The notes under the pieces: generated by a model
Seen by the model: the letters and a program-made list of their open reading frames with translations, nothing else
The model's database searches: none
Told to the model about the DNA's origin: nothing
Translations under genes and position numbers: made by a program
In this document: piece by piece, positions 16,965 to 24,526 of the stretch
How positions within the stretch are numbered: position 1 is the first letter of the stretch
Layout of the letters: each line of letters opens with the position of its first letter
From: Patescibacteria group bacterium
GTDB lineage: Bacteria; Patescibacteriota; Minisyncoccia; Phycocordibacterales; UBA918
Length of the DNA stretch: 33,338 nt
Assembly: GCA_019752815.1 (NCBI GenBank)
Contig: JAIELQ010000011.1
Coordinates: 1 to 33,338 of the forward strand
Reading direction: 5' to 3'

Positions 16965-19139
16965 ATGGCTCGAGAATTCCCTATTAATCGCATGCGAAAC
17001 TTCGGTATCGTAGCGCACGTGGACGCTGGTAAAACAACAACTTCAGAACGAGTATTGTTTTACACTGGTATGTCACACAAAATCGGTGAAGTGCACGATG
17101 GTGCAACCGTAACCGACTGGATGGAACAAGAACGTGAACGTGGTATTACCATTACCGCCGCCGCTATTTCTTGTAACTGGTCAAAATCAGAAGTGGTAGA
17201 CCGCAAGGATAAATCACAGATGTACAACTTCAACATCATCGATACGCCCGGTCACATCGACTTTACGGCCGAAGTAAAACGTTCGATGCGTGTGCTCGAT
17301 GGTGCCGTAGTGGTATTTGACTCAGTAGCTGGAGTAGAACCACAATCTGAAACTAATTGGGGGTATGCTGACGAAGCTGGGGTGCCACGTATTTGTTTTG
17401 TTAACAAAATGGACCGTTTGGGTGCTGACTTTGAAAAATCATATGCCAGTATCCTCGACCGCCTTTCTAAAAAGGCCGTGCGAATTCAACTGCCATGGGG
17501 TGCCGAAGATCAACTCAAAGGAGTGGTTGACCTCATTAAAATGAAAGCCTTTGTGTTTGAAGGTGAAATGGGAATGACGGTACGTGAAGTGGAAATCCCA
17601 TCAGAACTCCAAGCTGATGCTGAAAAATACCGCGCTGAGCTCATTGAACGCGTGGTAGAACATGATGACGCAATGATGGAAGCCTTCCTTGAAGGAAATC
17701 TTCCGACTGATGCTGATCTCAAGGCAACATTGCGTAAAGCCGTGCTTGCAAATCAACTGTTCCCAGTAATGACAGGTTCAGCCCTTAAAAACATCGGGGT
17801 ACAGCTCGTACTCGATGCCGTAGTTGATTATTTGCCCGCTCCAACAGATTTGCCAGCCGTACGCGGTATCAATCCAAAAACTGATGAAGAAGTAGAACGA
17901 ACTGCCTCAGATGAAGAACCATTCTGTGCGCTCGCCTTCAAACTTCAAACTGACCCATTTGTAGGACAGCTCACGTTCTTCCGTGTGTATTCAGGTGTGG
18001 TTAAGGCAGGAAGTTACATCTATAACGCAACGACTGGTGAAAAAGAACGATTGGGACGTATTGTGCGTTTGCAAGCTGACAAGCGTACTGAAATTGAAGA
18101 AGTGTACGCTGGAGAAATTGCCGCCGGAGTAGGACTCAAGGACGTAAAGACATCCCACACACTGTGTGATGAGGTAAAGCCAATTGTGCTCGAACAAATT
18201 GTTTTCCCGATGCCGGTAGTGGCGATGCGGGTAGAACCAAAAACCAAGAACGACCAGGAAAAAATGGGAACAGCCCTCAAGAAGTTGGCCGACGAAGACC
18301 CAACATTTATTGTGTCTTCTGATCAAGAAACTATGGAAACGATTATTGCCGGGATGGGTGAATTACACCTTGAAATTCTGGTTGACCGTATGAAGCGTGA
18401 ATTTGGTGTTGAAGCGAACGTTGGTGCACCACAAGTAGCCTATCGCGAAACAATTCAAAACGCCGCCGAAGCAGAACATAAATACATCAAGCAATCAGGA
18501 GGTAAGGGGCAATACGGTCACGTTAAAATTCGCATTAAACCACTGGAACCAATTGCTGATCCAGAAGCTAAAATTGCCAAGAACGTTACGCGGGAAGAAC
18601 ATTTCGAATTCGTTAACAACATCAAGGGAGGAGTAATTCCACAAGAATTTATTCCAGCGGTAATGAAGGGGGCAAAAGAAGCGATGGCGCGTGGACAAGT
18701 GGCGGGATATAAAATGGAAGACGTATCAGTAGAATTGTATGACGGTAGTTACCACGATGTGGACTCGAGTGAAATCGCCTTCCGTCTTGCTGCCATTCAC
18801 GCCTTCCGTGATGCGGCGAAAAAAGCCAACGCTGTCTTGCTTGAACCAGTGATGAAGGTAGAAATTCGTACCCCAGAACAATTCATGGGTGACGTAAACG
18901 GAAACATCAGTAGTAAACGTGGACAGGTAGAAAGTATGGGTGACCTTGGAGACAAAAAAGTAGTAACTGCCTCAGTGCCACTTTCTGAAATGTTCGGGTA
19001 TACCAACACCCTCCGTTCTATGACCCAAGGCCGAGCTAGTATGACCATGACGTTTGACCACTACGACGTAGTACCACCAAACGTGTCGATGGAAATTCGA
19101 AAGGCGCGCGGCGTAAAAGATATTGAAGAGGAGGCTTAA
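16965..19139 (+). CDS. fusA: Elongation factor G
   Basis: RNFGIVAHVDAGKTTTSERVLFYTG, DTPGHIDF, NKMDRLGADF, C-terminal ..MTMTFDHYDVVPPNV. Confidence 0.98.
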   Translation: MAREFPINRMRNFGIVAHVDAGKTTTSERVLFYTGMSHKIGEVHDGATVTDWMEQERERGITITAAAISCNWSKSEVVDRKDKSQMYNFNIIDTPGHIDFTAEVKRSMRVLDGAVVVFDSVAGVEPQSETNWGYADEAGVPRICFVNKMDRLGADFEKSYASILDRLSKKAVRIQLPWGAEDQLKGVVDLIKMKAFVFEGEMGMTVREVEIPSELQADAEKYRAELIERVVEHDDAMMEAFLEGNLPTDADLKATLRKAVLANQLFPVMTGSALKNIGVQLVLDAVVDYLPAPTDLPAVRGINPKTDEEVERTASDEEPFCALAFKLQTDPFVGQLTFFRVYSGVVKAGSYIYNATTGEKERLGRIVRLQADKRTEIEEVYAGEIAAGVGLKDVKTSHTLCDEVKPIVLEQIVFPMPVVAMRVEPKTKNDQEKMGTALKKLADEDPTFIVSSDQETMETIIAGMGELHLEILVDRMKREFGVEANVGAPQVAYRETIQNAAEAEHKYIKQSGGKGQYGHVKIRIKPLEPIADPEAKIAKNVTREEHFEFVNNIKGGVIPQEFIPAVMKGAKEAMARGQVAGYKMEDVSVELYDGSYHDVDSSEIAFRLAAIHAFRDAAKKANAVLLEPVMKVEIRTPEQFMGDVNGNISSKRGQVESMGDLGDKKVVTASVPLSEMFGYTNTLRSMTQGRASMTMTFDHYDVVPPNVSMEIRKARGVKDIEEEA

Positions 19140-19159
19140 GCCGGGGAATATCTTTTACG
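19112..19159 (+). other. Hairpin straddling the fusA stop codon
   Basis: CGTAAAAGATATT (19112-19124, in CDS) / AATATCTTTTACG (19147-19159), 13-bp perfect, with inner GGCTTAAGCC. Confidence 0.7.
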
Positions 19160-19260
19160 GACCGTTTGAGATATTTCTCGAGCTTGCGAAAAGAAATATC
19201 CAAAGGGTGTACTGTTCCTGTAAGGAATGAAGGACATAGAAACCGAAGAATAATTAATAA

Positions 19261-19290
19261 AAAAGCGCCCTCTCGAGGGCGCTTTTTTAT
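19261..19290 (+). terminator. Intrinsic terminator
   Basis: AAAAGCGCCCtctcgaGGGCGCTTTTTTAT. Confidence 0.85.
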
Positions 19291-19380
19291 AATCTCTTAG
19301 TTATAAAAAGTTAAAGTCGAATGAATCCAGTACGCACACATCGTTTGTGTATAAATATAACACATCAGTAAATCTCAGGC

Positions 19381-19386
19381 TATACT
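19381..19386 (+). promoter_or_regulatory. -10 element TATACT, 6 nt before ATG 19393
   Basis: ggcTATACTataactATG. Confidence 0.6.
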
Positions 19387-19392
19387 ATAACT

Positions 19393-20574
19393 ATGCAACA
19401 AGATTCTCATTCATCCATCGTATCACTTAAAAATTTCGGTAAACTTTTAGTGCTACTGATGACGGTTCTTTTTTATACATTGCTCGTAACTCCAACTCAT
19501 GCCCAAGTAGGTATTCCGTCTGGCGGAGTAGATCTCGACGGCTACGCCTGGAGTAGTAACATCGGCTGGATTTCGATGAACTGCCGTACCGGTGGAGCAA
19601 CTGGTAATAACATTTGCGGAACTTCAAACTATAAAGTCTCATTAACTTCCGCTGGCGCACTCACTGGCTATGCCTGGAGTAGTAACATTGGCTGGGTACG
19701 ATTTGATGGTCTCAGTAGTTTTCCTGCATATCCAGGTACCACCGCAGCTAGTGCACAAGTAACGGGGACGTATCCTAATCTAACTACCAGAGGTTGGGCC
19801 CGGGCTTGTGCCGGAACAGTACCTGGTGATTGTAGTTCAATGGCTAGTCGCACCGACGGTTGGGACGGTTGGATTTCTCTCGGTAATACTGGCACCACCA
19901 CTCACAGTATTCAATTTTCTTCTGCTGGAGCGTCTGCAACTTCGTATGCTTGGGCTTCAAATGTTATGGGTTGGATAAATTTTGATGATGTGCGTTTCCT
20001 TATGCCGACAGCTACTCTCTCGGGAACCAACTGTACTATTCCGGCCGGAGCCTCAACTTGTAACAGTTCATTTAGTTGGAATATCCAAAATGCCACCAGT
20101 CCAAACCTTCGTAACAGTACGAGATCAGTCACCTATGCTTCTGTAGCTGCTGGCACCACCACACCATACGCCGTTAGTCAAGGAGCGAATACCATTCAGG
20201 CTCGCGATAATACAACGGTACTACAATCAATTGTGGTGAATGGTACTTGTGCCCCGGGAACTGACTTTAGTAATGGTAGTACCTGCGAAGTGACGGTTGC
20301 GCCAGCTCCAGTCATTACTCTTACGACCAACAAATCCATTGCTCGTAGTGGTGATACGGTGCAGGTTGCCTGGACTATCACCCCTTCACCGCTCGCTTCA
20401 GGTACCTGTACACTCTCTGGTCCTGGGTTGTCAGCTTCAGTTACCAGTAGCGGGTCACAACTAAGTGGTACGCTCTCAAGTAAAACACGATTTACGATGG
20501 TATGTACTGGAGCCTATGGAACAGTACGGGCGAACGCCAATGTTGAAATAATTCCTCGAGCGAGTGAGGTGTAA
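19393..20574 (+). CDS. Secreted protein with GYAWSSNIGW repeats
   Basis: Signal peptide; DGYAWSSNIGWISMNC, TGYAWSSNIGWVRFDG, TSYAWASNVMGWINFDD. Confidence 0.85.
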   Translation: MQQDSHSSIVSLKNFGKLLVLLMTVLFYTLLVTPTHAQVGIPSGGVDLDGYAWSSNIGWISMNCRTGGATGNNICGTSNYKVSLTSAGALTGYAWSSNIGWVRFDGLSSFPAYPGTTAASAQVTGTYPNLTTRGWARACAGTVPGDCSSMASRTDGWDGWISLGNTGTTTHSIQFSSAGASATSYAWASNVMGWINFDDVRFLMPTATLSGTNCTIPAGASTCNSSFSWNIQNATSPNLRNSTRSVTYASVAAGTTTPYAVSQGANTIQARDNTTVLQSIVVNGTCAPGTDFSNGSTCEVTVAPAPVITLTTNKSIARSGDTVQVAWTITPSPLASGTCTLSGPGLSASVTSSGSQLSGTLSSKTRFTMVCTGAYGTVRANANVEIIPRASEV

Positions 20575-20588
20575 CAAAGCATTTAAAC

Positions 20589-20939
20589 ATGAATCCAAAT
20601 TCTCAAACCAAAAACATCAAATTAATGCAATACCTTACGACCTTGCTTTTGGTGTTGATATTGATTGCAATGATAGCAGGATATATTTACTATGGTATGT
20701 ATACCGCTCGCCAAAATGCTGTAGAAGTTGAGTCAATGCCCATCACTACCGATACCACCGACACAGATGATGCGAAACGTGCAGAAATCATAAACGCTCT
20801 TTCACAAGAAGCGCCAACTATCAGCGATGAGAGGAAAAACGACATTGTTGAAAGTCTAACTACGCAATCAGATGAGCAGTTTAGTCCCGAAGCTCAGCAA
20901 AAACGTCAAGAGATTATTGAGGCATTGCAACAGAACTAA
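20589..20939 (+). CDS. Small single-TM protein with YGM-A motif (116 aa)
   Basis: TM segment then YYGMYTARQNAVEVESM, AKRAEIINALSQEAPTISDE; directly downstream of a surface-protein gene. Confidence 0.7.
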   Translation: MNPNSQTKNIKLMQYLTTLLLVLILIAMIAGYIYYGMYTARQNAVEVESMPITTDTTDTDDAKRAEIINALSQEAPTISDERKNDIVESLTTQSDEQFSPEAQQKRQEIIEALQQN

Positions 20940-20957
20940 CGCTAACTTGCGAGATGA

Positions 20958-21066
20958 TTTACCCCATTAGAAGCCTTTATTGTATTTGTTACGTTGGTCT
21001 TTACTATGCTGGTCTTGTTTGCAAATTGATTGTTCAATCATATAACCCGGCTTCTAACGGGGTAAA
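20958..21066 (+). other. Long inverted repeat upstream of tuf
   Basis: TTTACCCCATTAGAAGCC (20958-20975) / GGCTTCTAACGGGGTAAA (21049-21066), 17 of 18 paired, inner TGATTGTTCAATCA. Confidence 0.7.
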
Positions 21067-21282
21067 CTTGCAATAATTACCTGATTTGGTACTATTGCCG
21101 GTACCGCCCAGCTACGTTGGTAGTTGTGTCGGGGCACATAAATGCTCTTTCACACACATTGTGTACTCAGTCTAAGCGCAGACTTGTTCTCGCGTCGCTT
21201 AGAATGTGTATACAAGCACCGCTTTTTTTAATACAAAAAGCAGCTGTGAGCGGTTTATTAACCTATACTAATTTAAATTATT

Positions 21283-22479
21283 ATGGCTCAAGAATCATTT
21301 GATCGCTCAAAGCCGCACGTAAACGTAGGTACTATTGGTCACGTTGACCATGGTAAAACTACCCTTACAGCTGCTATTCTAACGGTGCTTAACCAACGTG
21401 GTAACGGATACTCTGCTACAACAAAAGGAGTAGACGAAATCGATAAGGCGCCAGAAGAAAAGGCGCGCGGTATTACTATTTCTCTTTCACACAGTGAATA
21501 TGGTACTCCAAATCGTCACTACGCACACATCGACGCTCCAGGTCACGCTGACTACATCAAGAACATGATTACTGGTGCTGCTCAAATGGACGGCGCAGTA
21601 CTCGTAGTAGCAGCAACCGACGGTGCGATGCCACAAACACGTGAACACGTACTTTTGGCTAAGCAAGTGGGAGTTCCAAACATTATCGTATTCTTGAACA
21701 AGTGCGATATGGTGGATGATGAAGAAATGCTCATGTTGGTTGAAGAAGAACTTCGCGAACTTTTGACTAAGAACGGATTTGACGGTGCTAACGCTCCAAT
21801 CATCCACGGTTCAGGTCTCAAGGCGCTTGAAGATCCAACATCAGCCTGGGGGGATAAAGTTATTGAGCTCGTTGATGCAATGGACTCATACTTCCCACTT
21901 CCGGAACGACAGCTGGATAAGCCATTCCTTATGCCAGTAGAAGACATCTTCTCTATCGAAGGACGCGGTACAGTAGTAACTGGTCGCGTAGAACGTGGAA
22001 AGGTAAAGGTTGGTGAAAACATTCAAATTGTTGGTATCAAGGATACTCTTGAAACAACAGTAACCGGAGTTGAAATGTTCAACAAGCAATTGGATCAAGC
22101 GCAAGCGGGAGACAACGCGGGTATTCTTATCCGTGGTATCAAGAAAGAAGATGTACACCGTGGTCAAGTTCTCGCTGCTAAGGGTTCAGTAACTCCGCAC
22201 ACCGAATTTGAAGCCGAAGTGTACGTACTCAGTAAAGACGAAGGAGGTCGTCACACACCATTCTTCTCTGGCTACAAGCCACAGTTTTACATCCGAACAA
22301 CTGACGTAACGGGAGAAGTTACGTTGGCTGAAGGTGTTGAAATGACAATGCCGGGAGATACCGCAACATTTAAAGTAAAGCTGGTAGCTCCAGTTGCGCT
22401 TGAACAAGGAGGTAACTTCGCGATTCGTGAAGGAGGGAAGACTGTGGGGGCGGGAGTAGTAACCAAAATCGTAGCCTAA
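21283..22479 (+). CDS. tuf: Elongation factor Tu
   Basis: [66 protein letters not shown]. Confidence 0.98.
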   Translation: MAQESFDRSKPHVNVGTIGHVDHGKTTLTAAILTVLNQRGNGYSATTKGVDEIDKAPEEKARGITISLSHSEYGTPNRHYAHIDAPGHADYIKNMITGAAQMDGAVLVVAATDGAMPQTREHVLLAKQVGVPNIIVFLNKCDMVDDEEMLMLVEEELRELLTKNGFDGANAPIIHGSGLKALEDPTSAWGDKVIELVDAMDSYFPLPERQLDKPFLMPVEDIFSIEGRGTVVTGRVERGKVKVGENIQIVGIKDTLETTVTGVEMFNKQLDQAQAGDNAGILIRGIKKEDVHRGQVLAAKGSVTPHTEFEAEVYVLSKDEGGRHTPFFSGYKPQFYIRTTDVTGEVTLAEGVEMTMPGDTATFKVKLVAPVALEQGGNFAIREGGKTVGAGVVTKIVA

Positions 22480-22607
22480 GCGCGATTTCTAAAATTACTC
22501 AATCTGCGTTGTTGAACTGCAGAAAATTTAGTTCACCGTACTCAGGTACGGCTCACCAAATTTTCTTTGTTCGCCTAGCATCTCAAGCAATTTAAAAAAT
22601 CGCTCGC
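22480..22607 (+). repeat. Stop-codon-proximal long hairpin element, copy D (between tuf and rpsJ)
   Basis: GCGATTTCTAAAATTACTCAATC ... right arm ...CTCAAGCAATTTAAAAAATCGC; apex TTCA-CCGTAC-TCAG-GTACGG-CTCA. Confidence 0.85.
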
Positions 22608-22646
22608 TAGACTACAAAGTTTGTGTAGATGAAATCTATATTTACC

Positions 22647-23006
22647 ATGGCTACAAAAGCAACTACCACTCCTAAAAAAGTGAAGGCCACTGCTGAAACG
22701 GTCTCAAAATTACGCATTCGCGTCCGCGCGTTTGAACACAAGATTTTGGACAGTTCAGTCAAGCAAATCATCGATACGGCCCTACGTTTTGATGCCCAGG
22801 TAGTGGGACCAATCCCATTACCAACGGAAATCAAAAAGTATACCGTTAACCGAGCATCGTTCGTATACAAAGACGCGCGAGAACAATTCGAAATGCGAAC
22901 GCACAAACGTGTGATCGACATTATGAACCCAAGTCCAAAAGTAGTAGAAGCCCTCACCAATTTGTCGCTCCCATCTGGAGTAAACATTGACGTGAAGATG
23001 CTCTAA
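22647..23006 (+). CDS. rpsJ: Small ribosomal subunit protein uS10
   Basis: [61 protein letters not shown]. Start at MATKATT. Confidence 0.97.
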   Translation: MATKATTTPKKVKATAETVSKLRIRVRAFEHKILDSSVKQIIDTALRFDAQVVGPIPLPTEIKKYTVNRASFVYKDAREQFEMRTHKRVIDIMNPSPKVVEALTNLSLPSGVNIDVKML

Positions 23007-23027
23007 TGCTCATTTGGAAGGCAGATA

Positions 23028-23062
23028 AACAAAACACACCCCACCGGGGTGTGTTTTGTTGT
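23028..23062 (+). terminator. Intrinsic terminator
   Basis: AACAAAACACACCCCaccGGGGTGTGTTTTGTT. Confidence 0.85.
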
Positions 23063-23126
23063 GGGTACAACCAGTCACAATCAACACTCTAAGTATCGTA
23101 CAATTAACTTTATAAGTAATTTCACT

Positions 23127-24104
23127 ATGACCCTCAAACATCAACTCATTATTCTAATTCCACTTGTTATCATCGCCACTGTTTTATTGGGATACAATTT
23201 TATGTCTGCCCAGTGGGCAGGACCGACGGCAACAGCACCAAATAATAATACACTAGCCCCTATCAACGTAGGTTCAAGTACACAGCAAAAGGCTGGGACA
23301 TTAGGTGTTGGTGGTTTAATTGTGTTTGGCCCAGCGTATATTCGTGGTGCTTCAACCAGTGAAGTTTTTGATAACGCGGTAACTTTTGAAGTAGAAGGTA
23401 GAATCGGTGCTGATGCCTATTGTGACGAAAATGGTCTCAATTGTATCAATGTTTTAGGTCAGCAATTAGGTACAACTTCACCAAATTTAGGTGCGAGCCT
23501 CCTTCCTGGTTGGCCAGATATGATCTTGTGTGATTTTAATGTTCGGGAGCAACGGCAAGTTGGCGTTACTTGGAACAATCAGTATCCAATTTATACCACG
23601 GATGATTACATTGTATTTAATTCTGTTTTTGAACGTCAAGGAACTTCTGATAGATCTCCAGGTATCATTAGTTACGGAAGTTTACAATTTAACATCGATG
23701 GATCAATGCGTAATCCGGTCGCCATGAGAGGTAATTGCCACCAATCAATGCAACAGCTTTCGCAGCAAGGTCGTACCTTTGCCTTCGGTGTGAGTCAGTA
23801 TGGTTTTGTCTCTAATGTTCGTTACGTCCCCGGGGGTCATGCCTTAACTAAAACACTCCAGGATGCCGGCGTGCCTGGTATTCAAAATTGGAATGTTTCG
23901 TCAATAGCGGCCCGCAATGCTGAGATGGCTTGGGTGTGTAACTACTTTCACCCTGGCAGTGTTCCAGTTGATGTTCGGATCGGCGCATACAATTCACCAA
24001 GTGATAACGGCATCCATTTGTTAAATGCGAGCAACCAATGGCAGTGGAGTGGGGCGGGGTCTTATAACAGACGTATCGACGGTCTCTATTGTCGGTTACC
24101 ATAA
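23127..24104 (+). CDS. Secreted/surface protein, modular paralog family (member 2)
   Basis: MTLKHQLIILIPLVIIATVLLGYNFMSAQWAGPTATAPNNNTLAPINVGSSTQQKAGTLGVGG; AYCDENGLNCI. Start revised from 23049. Confidence 0.82.
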   Translation: MTLKHQLIILIPLVIIATVLLGYNFMSAQWAGPTATAPNNNTLAPINVGSSTQQKAGTLGVGGLIVFGPAYIRGASTSEVFDNAVTFEVEGRIGADAYCDENGLNCINVLGQQLGTTSPNLGASLLPGWPDMILCDFNVREQRQVGVTWNNQYPIYTTDDYIVFNSVFERQGTSDRSPGIISYGSLQFNIDGSMRNPVAMRGNCHQSMQQLSQQGRTFAFGVSQYGFVSNVRYVPGGHALTKTLQDAGVPGIQNWNVSSIAARNAEMAWVCNYFHPGSVPVDVRIGAYNSPSDNGIHLLNASNQWQWSGAGSYNRRIDGLYCRLP

Positions 24105-24117
24105 TTAAAAATACAGT

Positions 24118-24369
24118 ATGAAACAATACATTATCGGAGGAATCATTGGACTACTACTCGGCACACTTTTTGGTTTATCAGCCGCTGCTCATTCATTATT
24201 CGTGACTGGAGTATCAGCGCCAACTTTTACATCATCACCGACCGCACCAGTTGGGGAGGCGCCGTACGTAGTTGAAGAGCTCGAATTTATCGAAGGTGTC
24301 CCCACCCCAGACCCTGCAACTATCCCACCACCCTCTGATGATCAATTGATTATTCAGCCAGGGGATTAG
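24118..24369 (+). CDS. Small single-TM protein, Pro-rich (83 aa)
   Basis: TM start MKQYIIGGIIGLLLGTLFGLSAAAH; 13 nt downstream of the preceding surface gene. Confidence 0.7.
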   Translation: MKQYIIGGIIGLLLGTLFGLSAAAHSLFVTGVSAPTFTSSPTAPVGEAPYVVEELEFIEGVPTPDPATIPPPSDDQLIIQPGD

Positions 24370-24377
24370 GATATCTC

Positions 24378-24406
24378 AAACCACACTCGTTAGAGTGTGG
24401 TTTTTA
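24378..24406 (+). terminator. Intrinsic terminator
   Basis: AAACCACACTCgttaGAGTGTGGTTTTTAG. Confidence 0.85.
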
Positions 24407-24526
24407 GTTATTCACAGCCAAAGGTATTATTTTCTATAAAAATGGTATAGTAATTAGTAATTGGGGGGCTCTCTTTTGAGGGGCCCTCTTTTTTATAAGA
24501 AAAAAAATCACTAAACAATTTTTACC

